DNA of 55,678 nucleotides from Deltaproteobacteria bacterium (GTDB taxonomy: Archaea > Thermoplasmatota > Poseidoniia > Poseidoniales > Poseidoniaceae). Made by a program: the position numbers and the translations under genes. How positions within the stretch are numbered: position 1 is the first letter of the stretch; each line of letters begins with the position of its first letter. Shown here in pieces: positions 8,451 to 16,206 of this stretch. The stretch is from contig JAOMAZ010000008.1 in NCBI GenBank assembly GCA_028344335.1, positions 1-55,678 of the forward strand. Reading direction: 5' to 3'. Below the pieces are notes generated by a model. It saw only the letters and a program-made list of their open reading frames with translations. It was not told where the DNA came from and ran no database searches.

Positions 8451-8885
8451 TCAGTCGAGAACCTGCCACTCGTCTTCACTCAACTTCAACAGCAGTCCCT
8501 GCGAATATGCCATTTCAATCAAATCCGATGCTCGTAAAGTAATATTCATCTTCGCCAATGACTTGACTACATTTTCTGCTCTAATAACTCCATCAACAGC
8601 AGCACTGAGAAGACATTCTGTCAAACGGTAAGCATCATCTTCCCTAACTGAGGCAGTAGGCTTAGAGGTCATTTTCTCTGATAATTTAGATTTTAAATGT
8701 TCAGGAACATTGGCCAAGGAAATCTCATTTTGCAATTCTTGCTCATTAGCAGCATGAGATATTATCTCGGTTTTTTCATTGGCAATTACACCACATCGAC
8801 TGCATTTACCCTTGGTGCCAGCCTTTCTGCCAAAGCATTGGGCACAACCACTACATCTCAAGACTGTCCAGGCTGGTGCATCCAT
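8451..8885 (-). CDS. Zinc-ribbon protein of unknown function
   Basis: The protein has 144 residues. The N-terminus has a cysteine cluster, C11-x2-C14-x2-C17 and C28-x2-C31, that looks like a treble-clef or zinc-ribbon metal site. The C-terminal half (about 80-144) is helical and resembles a winged-helix or similar small domain, but no family is recognised. It starts 10 bases after the stop of the pyruvoyl-decarboxylase-like gene (8895-9560) and is probably cotranscribed with it. It may be nucleic-acid binding, a weak inference from the zinc ribbon and basic N-terminus. It ends 36 bases before tRNA-Pro on the same strand. Confidence 0.75.
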   Translation of the reverse strand: MDAPAWTVLRCSGCAQCFGRKAGTKGKCSRCGVIANEKTEIISHAANEQELQNEISLANVPEHLKSKLSEKMTSKPTASVREDDAYRLTECLLSAAVDGVIRAENVVKSLAKMNITLRASDLIEMAYSQGLLLKLSEDEWQVLD

Positions 8886-8894
8886 CTTGATACC

Positions 8895-9560
8895 CTACAA
8901 TGAAAAATCCATTCCAGAATCAGCAGCTCTTGTTCCCGAACTACGTACTGGACCTGCTGGCGCCTTACTGCCAAAGGAGCCATCTGTATCCTCTGCAGCC
9001 TTGGTCGGTGGACCTCGGACTCTTCCTCTGCTTCCCATTCCAATGTTTAGACTATCAGGCATGATCAGAGCAGCCATCGCAACTCCATGATGGCCTTGGG
9101 CTGCTGTCACTTCATCAACTGCAACATCAAAGGCAGTTACTTCTAAGTCACGACTTGCCAACCTTCGTTGCAGGTTGCGTTTTAGGAGGGATTCTGTTTC
9201 TTCGTAATCGAGATCAGTGGCGAGGGTTGAGACGATTGCACATTGGTCGCCTTCTGGAGTTTCTGCTGATGCCCAGGCGACTCCTGCACTGCCAATACCA
9301 CGGTCCTCCGCTGTTGCAATAGCGATGTGGCACTCTACGAGAGAACCCATTGGTAGGTCGTTTGGCTGTACTGCTTCAAACCCAATCGGCAGCATTGCAC
9401 CTTCGACTCTAATGAGACGACAATCGCCTAATCCCAGATCTACTAGGCCTTGGTCAAAAGCATCTTCTTGGTTCTCACCAAATGGTGCAACTGAGGTCAT
9501 TAACCAGCCAGGAGTTGACTTTCCTGAACGGCGCTTTGGGATGTCATCCAAGGGGGGCAT
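8895..9560 (-). CDS. Pyruvoyl-dependent arginine decarboxylase-like protein lacking the cleavage serines
   Basis: The protein has 221 residues. Residues about 18-165 align along their length with archaeal PdaD: an AFDQGLVDLGLGDCRLIRV block, a LPMGSLV block at 69-75, and a HGVAMAALIM block near the end of the domain. PdaD cleaves itself between two serines in a R-I-S-S-I-M-P-P segment to form the pyruvoyl cofactor. Here the same place reads R51-V-E-G-A-M-L-P, with E53-G54 in place of Ser-Ser. The protein should therefore not self-process by the known route and is probably not an active decarboxylase. After about residue 170 comes a Gly/Ser/Arg-rich tail (SRGRVRGPP). A non-catalytic or regulatory paralogue is the best reading; the family assignment rests on remembered motifs. 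Confidence 0.75.
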   Translation of the reverse strand: MPPLDDIPKRRSGKSTPGWLMTSVAPFGENQEDAFDQGLVDLGLGDCRLIRVEGAMLPIGFEAVQPNDLPMGSLVECHIAIATAEDRGIGSAGVAWASAETPEGDQCAIVSTLATDLDYEETESLLKRNLQRRLASRDLEVTAFDVAVDEVTAAQGHHGVAMAALIMPDSLNIGMGSRGRVRGPPTKAAEDTDGSFGSKAPAGPVRSSGTRAADSGMDFSL

Positions 9561-9613
9561 GGCATCAGGACGGCGAAGGGGTTCATGAACAGAATGGTTC
9601 CTCGGTACTGGTA

Positions 9614-9901
9614 ATGAGGTCGCGAGATTTGCTCATTGGTGGCAGTATTGCTAGTCTCATAGTCCTGATTGCCATCGGTAGAAGTGCCGATGGAATTGAG
9701 GGTGGTACTGTGTTCATGCTACTGCTTTTTGGCCTCCTATTAGTCGGAATTATTGTCCTTAATACCAACAGAAAACAAGATATCCAATCCTCAACCAAAG
9801 GAGTCCTCAAACATAATGAAGCAGTTCTTGAGACAAACTTGACAGAAACAAAAGAGGAACTCAAAGACCCTCTAGACGAGGGTTTTGATATCCCTCTCTA
9901 G
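9614..9901 (+). CDS. Small two-helix membrane protein
   Basis: The protein has 95 residues, starting at the ATG at 9614 (MRSRDLLIGG). The frame is open further upstream, but that part overlaps the divergent gene and looks non-coding. Two transmembrane helices lie at about 6-22 and 31-50, followed by a charged cytosolic tail (NRKQDIQSS...). The gene runs divergently from 8895-9560 and convergently into fttA, overlapping its end by four bases. No family is recognised and no good ribosome binding site is seen. It is kept as a gene because of the coherent membrane topology and its fit in the gap. Confidence 0.6.
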   Translation: MRSRDLLIGGSIASLIVLIAIGRSADGIEGGTVFMLLLFGLLLVGIIVLNTNRKQDIQSSTKGVLKHNEAVLETNLTETKEELKDPLDEGFDIPL

Positions 9902-11802
9902 ACCAAGCGCACCGTTTCAAGATTCTTTGGCGCCCAAGTTCTCATGCTGAATTTTTCACGCAAGGAGTGGCCTAATTCATTGCACTTGTGATAATCTCCA
10001 TGATGGCAGATGACATTTTTAGGCCTTGGGCTCATTTCTGAAACGAAGTCGATGAGTTGCTTTCGGTCTGAATGACCACTGAAGCCATCGATGGTTACCA
10101 TTTCGCAGCCAATTTTCACGATTTCAGTTCGACCATCGATGTGCATTGGTACTTCTCCGAATCCCTTTTGCAAGCGGCGGCCAAGTGTTCCTTCTGCTTG
10201 ATAACCGACGAAACATAGAGTGTTGCGCTCATCACCGGCCCAATTTCGGAAATATTCCATGACTGGACCACCATTTAGCATACCGCTGGTTGCCAAGACA
10301 ATACATGGCGAGTGGTCCAAAACGATTGATTCTCTCATATCTCGTCCTTTAACTGGCCTAAACCAACTACTAGTGAATGGGTTATCGCCATCGTCGCGTT
10401 GTAATGATTTTCGTAGAGCGCTAGTTAGATACTTAGGGTGAGAGGCATGTATTGCTGTTGCTTCTTGGATCATTCCGTCCAAGTAAACCGGTACTGGAGG
10501 AATTTCACCGCTGCGGAATAATTCGTCGATTGCTATCATGACTTCCTGAGAACGACCGACTGCGAATACTGGACAGATGACCTTTCCATTCCTTGCCATC
10601 GTTCTTTTAATGACGTCTTGTAATTCCATCGTTGCTTCTTCGCGACTTGGTTGAAAGTCTCCAGCTGCTCCATAAGTAGATTCGATGATGAGAGTTTCAC
10701 AGCGCGGGAAACGTACGCTTGCGGCATCGAATAGCCATGATTTTTCGTATTTTGTATCGCCAGTTAATACCACATTGTGGACTCCGTCACCAATGTGCAA
10801 ATGTACCGATGAGGAACCAAGAATGTGACCAGCATTGTGGAAGGTTAATTTGACATCAGGTGCAATATCAGTAGTTTCATTCCAATTAACGTCGATAACG
10901 TGCTTCATACATTCTCTAATGTGCTCCATCTCATAGGGCGGGCGCTTGCCTTCACTGCTCGAAACCTTCAGATAATCAGTTTGCAATAACAGCATCATAT
11001 CTCTTGTCGGGGGGGTACAGAAAACTGGACCCTTGTAGCCGTACTTGAACAGAACCGGTAGCATCCCTGCGTGGTCTAAATGGGCGTGAGTTAGAACTAC
11101 TGCGTCTATTTTCTCTAATGGTAATGCTTCTGGAGCGTTGAAATATGGCATTGGGTCGGTATCTGATGCGATGTTCACTCCAACATCAATCATGATTCTA
11201 CTTTCATTTGTTGTTATGTAGTGACATGCTCTACCAACCTCTCTATATGAGCCAAGTGCGGTTAATCTAACCCAACTGGGTCCGGCTCTTTTTGGGCGGT
11301 AAATATTGAGTCCGAATTCCTTCAGGAATTTGCGGCGTTCTTGCCAGTGTGCTTGTCGGTAGCCGCGGATATCGTGTGTTGTCTTAGATTCCAATGGAGG
11401 TGTTCTTTCCATTATTAGAATCCAGCCAATCTCATCCATGATTTGATTCTTGATAATTGCTCTCTTTCCTAGGGCAGTGCTTGGGTCATCACATTGGACT
11501 AGGACTTCCTTTAAGCAGCGGTCAAAACTTATGACTGAAATTACAACCTTATCTGGAATCAATTCCCTGATCCGCTTATCTGCATCCTTTTCCTCCATGA
11601 GGATATCATCCGAAGGCCGTACTACGATACTGCGCTTGACGGTTTTTGATATTCTCCCGACTAGTCCATCTGCTCCACCAAAACGGCGGGGGGTTGGGGT
11701 GACGATTGCCACCTTTGCTGCTTCTAAGTCGATTTCATAATCAACATCTTTTGGGATTATTTTTGCTATCTGATCTTTCACTTCTTTGAAGGTTAATCTC
11801 AT
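9898..11802 (-). CDS. fttA: aCPSF1/FttA: KH-domain beta-CASP ribonuclease, transcription termination factor
   Basis: The protein has 634 residues, the normal aCPSF1 length. N-terminal KH-type domains (about 1-170) bind RNA. The metallo-beta-lactamase core follows, with its zinc motif THAHLDHAG near residue 240 and a GDTKY stretch, and then the beta-CASP domain with a C-terminal HHGDYH motif. aCPSF1 cleaves 3' ends of nascent transcripts after U-rich signals and terminates transcription genome-wide in archaea. The ATG at 11802 is chosen over the upstream GTG because GGAGAG precedes it and the N-terminus MRLTFKEVKDQI matches the family. It follows psmB on the same strand with a 110-base gap that contains two competing hairpins. 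Confidence 0.95.
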   Translation of the reverse strand: MRLTFKEVKDQIAKIIPKDVDYEIDLEAAKVAIVTPTPRRFGGADGLVGRISKTVKRSIVVRPSDDILMEEKDADKRIRELIPDKVVISVISFDRCLKEVLVQCDDPSTALGKRAIIKNQIMDEIGWILIMERTPPLESKTTHDIRGYRQAHWQERRKFLKEFGLNIYRPKRAGPSWVRLTALGSYREVGRACHYITTNESRIMIDVGVNIASDTDPMPYFNAPEALPLEKIDAVVLTHAHLDHAGMLPVLFKYGYKGPVFCTPPTRDMMLLLQTDYLKVSSSEGKRPPYEMEHIRECMKHVIDVNWNETTDIAPDVKLTFHNAGHILGSSSVHLHIGDGVHNVVLTGDTKYEKSWLFDAASVRFPRCETLIIESTYGAAGDFQPSREEATMELQDVIKRTMARNGKVICPVFAVGRSQEVMIAIDELFRSGEIPPVPVYLDGMIQEATAIHASHPKYLTSALRKSLQRDDGDNPFTSSWFRPVKGRDMRESIVLDHSPCIVLATSGMLNGGPVMEYFRNWAGDERNTLCFVGYQAEGTLGRRLQKGFGEVPMHIDGRTEIVKIGCEMVTIDGFSGHSDRKQLIDFVSEMSPRPKNVICHHGDYHKCNELGHSLREKFSMRTWAPKNLETVRLV

Positions 11803-11841
11803 TATTATCTCTCCGTTTCCCGCTCTCCTTCTCGCCACCAC

Positions 11842-11873
11842 AGGGTTATGAAAATCAAAACCCTAGTTTAGGG
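11842..11873 (-). promoter_or_regulatory. Two mutually exclusive hairpins before fttA
   Basis: CCCTA (11861-11865) can pair with TAGGG (11869-11873). Alternatively AACCCT (11859-11864) can pair with AGGGTT (11842-11847). The two stems share bases and cannot form together. They lie 40-70 bases upstream of the fttA start, in the psmB-fttA gap. No clear TATA box is seen here, so they could act as an attenuator or partial terminator between the two genes. Confidence 0.35.
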
Positions 11874-11912
11874 GGGATGGGCCACCATAGGTGACTTGGG
11901 GGAATGTGAGGT

Positions 11913-12533
11913 TCACTTCAAGAGTGAGTTGACTTCGTTATCAGTTAGAGCTCTGTAGCCATCTTTTGTGATGACTGCCAAATCCATGCCGTTGCCGCTT
12001 GCAGCATCACGTTGTCCAGATGCTGAAAGAGCACGAGATGCTAATTTTAGAGCCTCTTTTTCAGACATATTATCGCTGAAACCATCTTCTAGGACACCAT
12101 ACATGTAGGGAGAACCTGAACCTGTTGCGCAGTATTGGTCAGGGATACTTCCGCCAGCGGAGTCAATAGAATATACAGACGGGCCATCATCGTCCATGCC
12201 GACTATTAGGAGTTGAACCCAGAAGGGGCGGCCGCCGAGGATGTTGGCAGTTAGGGTGGCGGCTGCAGTGACGCTCATTTTCTTACCACGCTTTAGTTCG
12301 TAGAGGTTGACTTCAGCAGCCAGCATTCGGCTCAGACTTTGAGCGTGTCCAACTAACCCTGCAGTTGTTAAAGCGAGGTTATCGCCGATTTTGAATAGTT
12401 TTTGAACGCTTTTGTTGGCAATGAAGTGCCCCATAGTTGCTCGGTGGTCTGCTCCAACAACAGCTCCTCCATTGAAGCAAATTCCGAGCGTACTTGTTCC
12501 TGTCTTGAATTGCTCCGGCTCCATTGATTGCAT
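11913..12533 (-). CDS. psmB: 20S proteasome beta subunit
   Basis: The protein has 206 residues. A short propeptide (MQSMEPEQFKTG) precedes the catalytic threonine (T13 of this start, in the TGTSTLG motif), which is exposed by self-cleavage. The body shows the beta-type core: GADHRAT, a lysine-containing KLFKIGDNLALTTAG segment, and a GSGSPYMYGVLED motif. It forms the proteolytic rings of the archaeal 20S particle with PsmA, which is not in the window. Starts at 12539 and 12542 are also possible; 12533 is preferred because GGTG lies 6 bases before it. The next gene downstream is fttA. Confidence 0.95.
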   Translation of the reverse strand: MQSMEPEQFKTGTSTLGICFNGGAVVGADHRATMGHFIANKSVQKLFKIGDNLALTTAGLVGHAQSLSRMLAAEVNLYELKRGKKMSVTAAATLTANILGGRPFWVQLLIVGMDDDGPSVYSIDSAGGSIPDQYCATGSGSPYMYGVLEDGFSDNMSEKEALKLASRALSASGQRDAASGNGMDLAVITKDGYRALTDNEVNSLLK

Positions 12534-12602
12534 GATCATCACCTATGACAAGGGCCTCTCAAACGGCGAGGGTCCTTGAGTGTTGAGGCTAGGCGGTATG
12601 CC

Positions 12603-13181
12603 ATGGCTTATCAACCCGACGACAATACATCAGACCGCAGGTTCATGTGCTTAACCCACTACAGCAATGGTATGAATGATGAGGAAGAAGTCAGGGGCCA
12701 ATCCTCACTTGACTCATTCTCTACCGAAATGGTCGAATCTGTCGAGGAGATCTTGGCCACTTCCGCCAACCTCCCTCTGCGCCGTTTGGACATGCCGAGT
12801 TCACGACCAGCAGGTGAAGTTCCGCCACCTCCTGCAAAAGTTCGCTATCATGATCTTGGAAGTAAGTATCCTGCTGCTCCTATTTCTTCAGGTGAAAATG
12901 GCTTGGTATTACACCGAGGCGTGTTACAAGACTTGACTGGAGTAGAGGGTCTATTGGATTGGCTAAGTGATGGGAAAGTTGTCATCGTTGAAGTTGGGCG
13001 TCTGATGCAACGAAAATTGGAATTCAGTACAGCCTTAGCACAATTACATTCCTTTATCGAAGAAGATTTAGGAGGTCAAATCGTTCAACTAACTTCCTCA
13101 AGACTACTTTTGCTACCTCCTGGATGCCGAGGAGTGCGAGGGGTTGAGGATGAAGCCTTTGCTGCCGGCCGTCTGGAGTGA
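12603..13181 (+). CDS. sepF: SepF-like cell division protein
   Basis: The protein has 192 residues. The C-terminal ~85 residues form a SepF/DUF552 domain: DLTGVEGLLDWLSDGKVVIV, a central helix, GGQIVQLTSSRLLLLPPG. SepF bridges FtsZ to the membrane in archaea that lack FtsA. The N-terminal ~90 residues are acidic and proline-rich, as expected of a disordered linker. With the start at 12603 (ATG, AGGCGG upstream) the N-terminus does not show the usual amphipathic membrane helix; the TTG at 12576 would add only MSVEARRYA. It is divergent from psmB and partly overlaps the start region of the ZPR1 gene, probably an operon. Confidence 0.82.
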   Translation: MAYQPDDNTSDRRFMCLTHYSNGMNDEEEVRGQSSLDSFSTEMVESVEEILATSANLPLRRLDMPSSRPAGEVPPPPAKVRYHDLGSKYPAAPISSGENGLVLHRGVLQDLTGVEGLLDWLSDGKVVIVEVGRLMQRKLEFSTALAQLHSFIEEDLGGQIVQLTSSRLLLLPPGCRGVRGVEDEAFAAGRLE

Positions 13182-13186
13182 GTAGA

Positions 13187-13765
13187 ATGGAATCAGATAT
13201 CGATATGCCCTGTCCTATTTGTTCTAAATCTGGACAATTGAAGATGATTTCACATATTGATGATATCCCGTACTTTGGAGAGCATACTCAAGTTACCCTA
13301 TTGTGCAATGACTGTGGATGGAGACAAACTGATTTCATCCCTGCCGATGGTAAGAAGCCTGTTGCATCATCTCTTTTTATCAGTGGGGAGGAGGAATTGA
13401 GAGCTCGAGTTGTACGTTCATCTAGTTGTACTATCTCAATCCCTGAATTGGAATTAGAAGTCAGCCCAGGCACTTCAAACTCTGGTTATGTTAGCAATAT
13501 AGAAGGGGTTCTTGACCGCTTTATCCAAGTGGTTGAGATGGTCTTGAAAGACCTCGATGACCCTACACAAGTAGGTGCTGCAACCCGTATTTTATTGGTG
13601 CTAAATGAGGTGAAAGAAGGACGGGGGGCTGGAATAACGGTAGAATTCCTTGACCCACGCGGTCATAGCATGGTGCTGCATGAGAATACTGTTAATCGGG
13701 AATTGACCGAAGAAGAGTTGGAGAGTTTGCCTGTTGGGCCAGAGCCACCGGTCATTGAGAAGTAA
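13187..13765 (+). CDS. ZPR1-type zinc-finger protein
   Basis: The protein has 192 residues. It has a single C4 zinc finger, CPIC near the N-terminus and CNDCGWRQTD about 33 residues later, followed by the beta-rich ZPR1 homology region (SLFISGEEELRARVVRSSS...PGTSNSGYVSNIEGVLDRF). The eukaryotic homologue, with two such modules, is involved in translation factor eEF1A folding and signalling; archaeal members have one module and are thought to act similarly. The ATG at 13187 is preceded by GGAG. A GTG at 13178 overlaps the sepF stop and is an alternative. It is probably cotranscribed with sepF and converges on trpS with no gap. Confidence 0.88.
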   Translation: MESDIDMPCPICSKSGQLKMISHIDDIPYFGEHTQVTLLCNDCGWRQTDFIPADGKKPVASSLFISGEEELRARVVRSSSCTISIPELELEVSPGTSNSGYVSNIEGVLDRFIQVVEMVLKDLDDPTQVGAATRILLVLNEVKEGRGAGITVEFLDPRGHSMVLHENTVNRELTEEELESLPVGPEPPVIEK

Positions 13766-15133
13766 TCAACGGGCATCTGGAGCAAGGAAGTCCTTAACCA
13801 AATGAGCATTTTGCGCTTTCAATTCTGCGTGTTCATTCATCCATTCCAAGGCCCTGTCAACACACAGTTGTTTCATCTCACCAGCCAATAAAGTTCCTGC
13901 TCTATAGGAAGCGGCGGTATCCCTTAGGAAGTCATCATCATCCTCGAAGAAGAACATCATGTACTGAAACGCCACATCTTTTTCTGGATCTCCACCTAAC
14001 CTGCGGTGTTCCTCAAGTGTGGCTTGACCACCGGAAAAGGCTCGTTTGATTTTCTTTTCTATTAATTCAGGTGAATCATTTAGGAAAATCGTAGTCTTAG
14101 GCATTGAAGATGACATCTTATCTCCTGTTAGTCCAACTGCAAAGCGATGGTAGGTACTCGAAGGTTGTAGCAAACCCATCCCTCCCATCTTGCGCTCCAA
14201 TGACAATAAGCGCATTCTGATATTTGCTCGGTCTTTAGCCGTAGCAGAAGGGATGTGGACCGAACCATGCTTGGGATTGGAAAGGAAGTCAGCAAATCCC
14301 AAATCCGTTAATTCGGCGCAAATATCGGTAAATACCTGATTTTTCTTCTGCCGGTCGTTTTGACCAAGTGCCTCTCCATTTTCATCCTGCACAGAAAGAC
14401 CGATGACTAAACCCCCATTCTTGGCTGGTTTAACATTGAACCAATTCGTTTTGGCAGCCATCCCACGAGTCAGACGCAAGTGTGGGTCTTGGTCAACTCC
14501 AACTGGAACTACAATAGGACGCAAACCGCCGTATTCATCTAATTGTGGATGGATAATATCACCGGCCTGAACCAATGGTGCCTGAACATGCGCAAGATTG
14601 GTATCGCCCGAAAAACCGTAGATAGCTTCCATCTCTGAGAGGTTGGTTTTCTTGCCCAAAGTAAAACCTAATTTTTGCGTAATTGGGCGGGTGGACTGAA
14701 AGTAAACATTGGTCCGGTTAGGGTCTAAACCCATTGCAACATAATTAGAAATATACTCTTCAAGTGCTATACTTCGTGCATCTGCTAGGCTAACGCCACG
14801 AGTTGCATTAGATTCAAGGTCGGCTACAGCAATGGTGACATCACCGCCTTGCTGCTGGAACCAGCGCACTTGGTCGATAACCATCTTGTGGCCCAAATGC
14901 ATTTGCCCACTTGGCATCAAGCCGGTCATTACTCCAAATGGCTTACCAGAATCACGAGCATCAAGAACAACATCAAGGTCTCGATGAGCAAAAACAATGC
15001 CTCGTCGCTGATGCAGACTTGCATCATGAATTGAGGTTGCATCCAGTGGAGTAATACCAAATTGCTCGATGATTCGCGAATAGTCAGTCGACTGGTCGCT
15101 GGACCATGGGTCGATGCGTACCTCGCTTGCCAT
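13766..15133 (-). CDS. trpS: Tryptophanyl-tRNA synthetase
   Basis: The protein has 455 residues. It is a class I synthetase of the archaeal/eukaryotic TrpRS type: the HIGH motif is HLGH at 79-82 (GLMPSGQMHLGHKM), and the KMSKS loop is KMSSSMPKT in the C-terminal third. It also has PVGVDQDPHLRLTR, typical of TrpRS. It charges tRNA-Trp in the cytoplasm. The ATG at 15133 is chosen because GGTGAG precedes it and the residues upstream are not family-like. Its 5' end is 89 bases from the divergent oxidoreductase gene. Confidence 0.95.
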   Translation of the reverse strand: MASEVRIDPWSSDQSTDYSRIIEQFGITPLDATSIHDASLHQRRGIVFAHRDLDVVLDARDSGKPFGVMTGLMPSGQMHLGHKMVIDQVRWFQQQGGDVTIAVADLESNATRGVSLADARSIALEEYISNYVAMGLDPNRTNVYFQSTRPITQKLGFTLGKKTNLSEMEAIYGFSGDTNLAHVQAPLVQAGDIIHPQLDEYGGLRPIVVPVGVDQDPHLRLTRGMAAKTNWFNVKPAKNGGLVIGLSVQDENGEALGQNDRQKKNQVFTDICAELTDLGFADFLSNPKHGSVHIPSATAKDRANIRMRLLSLERKMGGMGLLQPSSTYHRFAVGLTGDKMSSSMPKTTIFLNDSPELIEKKIKRAFSGGQATLEEHRRLGGDPEKDVAFQYMMFFFEDDDDFLRDTAASYRAGTLLAGEMKQLCVDRALEWMNEHAELKAQNAHLVKDFLAPDAR

Positions 15134-15222
15134 CCGCTCACCTGATGTCGTTGCCTTTACATTCAGGGGATGAAGGCTTCGCCACATAGAAGTGGCATGA
15201 GCCATTAAGGAAAGTGATTGGG

Positions 15223-16206
15223 ATGGCGCGGATAGTGGTTCTTGGGGCCGGCCTGATCGGCAAATTCGTGGCATCTCGATTACTTGAGCATGATTTGTTG
15301 GTCGTTGATAATTGCCAAGAACCACTCAATGAATTGAATTGTCAAACTCTTTGCTGTTCAGCTTTTGATGTTCTAAATATGGAAGATGTGGATGTATGGG
15401 TAAATATGCTACCTGGGAGAGTTGGGCATGCAGTAAGGCAACCACTCCTGAATAAAAATCAAACAATTGTAGATTTGGCATTCACAGCAGAAGACCCTCG
15501 CAATCTGCAAGGCGGTAGAATGGTCTATGATGTCGGCATTGCACCAGGACTTTCCAATCTCTGGAGTGCAGCGATTGAGGGAATTAAGAGATTGGAAATT
15601 AAAGTCGGTGGCATCCCTTGTCAGCCCGACGAAGGCTGGTCCTACATGGCGCCATTCTCTCCAAGCGACGTCATTGAGGAATATACTCGTCCAGCAAGAG
15701 TCATCATAGCAGGAGAGCAAAAAGAAATACCTGCCTTGGAAATGCGGCATATGGTCGAAATCCCTAATGTTGGCAAATTAGAGGCTGCAATAACCGACGG
15801 GTTGCGAAGCCTACTCGATACAGTAGAAGCCGAGACTATGCTGGAATATACATTGAGATGGCCAGGCCATTATGAAAAATGGTTAGCATCTAGCCAAGAT
15901 GAAGAATTGGCAAATGAATGGCAATTTGATTCAAGCAGAGAAGAAATGACTGTCATGACGGTTGCCGCCACAATAAAAAACGGAGAGTGGAATGGCTATC
16001 TTATTGACTATGGTAAAGATGATGATTCATCTATGGCAAGGACCACAGGGCTGGTCACTCTAGCGGCTATTGATGCTGCTCTTTCTGGATTGATTCCTGA
16101 GGGGGTGCATCCTCCTGAAGGGGTTCCCGAACTATTGCAATTAGCAGAAAAAAGACTTCAAGATGCTGGTGTGCAAATAGAAAGAGATTCATTCTTCCTC
16201 AAGTGA
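15223..16206 (+). CDS. Saccharopine dehydrogenase-like NAD(P)-binding oxidoreductase
   Basis: The protein has 327 residues. A Rossmann fold starts at the N-terminus (MARIVVLGAGLIGKFVASRLL), and a DLAFTAEDP / YDVGIAPGLSN layout matches saccharopine dehydrogenase and lysine 6-dehydrogenase relatives. The catalytic substrate is not identifiable. The C-terminal part (TVMTVAATIKNGEW...TTGLVTLAAIDAAL) fits the second domain of this family. No other lysine-metabolism gene is adjacent, so the pathway is open. The ATG at 15223 lies directly before the GAG-Rossmann strand. It converges with, and overlaps by 18 bases, the next minus-strand gene. Confidence 0.8.
   Translation: MARIVVLGAGLIGKFVASRLLEHDLLVVDNCQEPLNELNCQTLCCSAFDVLNMEDVDVWVNMLPGRVGHAVRQPLLNKNQTIVDLAFTAEDPRNLQGGRMVYDVGIAPGLSNLWSAAIEGIKRLEIKVGGIPCQPDEGWSYMAPFSPSDVIEEYTRPARVIIAGEQKEIPALEMRHMVEIPNVGKLEAAITDGLRSLLDTVEAETMLEYTLRWPGHYEKWLASSQDEELANEWQFDSSREEMTVMTVAATIKNGEWNGYLIDYGKDDDSSMARTTGLVTLAAIDAALSGLIPEGVHPPEGVPELLQLAEKRLQDAGVQIERDSFFLK

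Noticed and set aside
9482-9613. Extension of the small membrane protein gene to 9482
   Set aside because: The extra 44 residues lie antisense over the 5' end of the PdaD-like gene and have no membrane or family features; the start at 9614 leads straight into the first helix.
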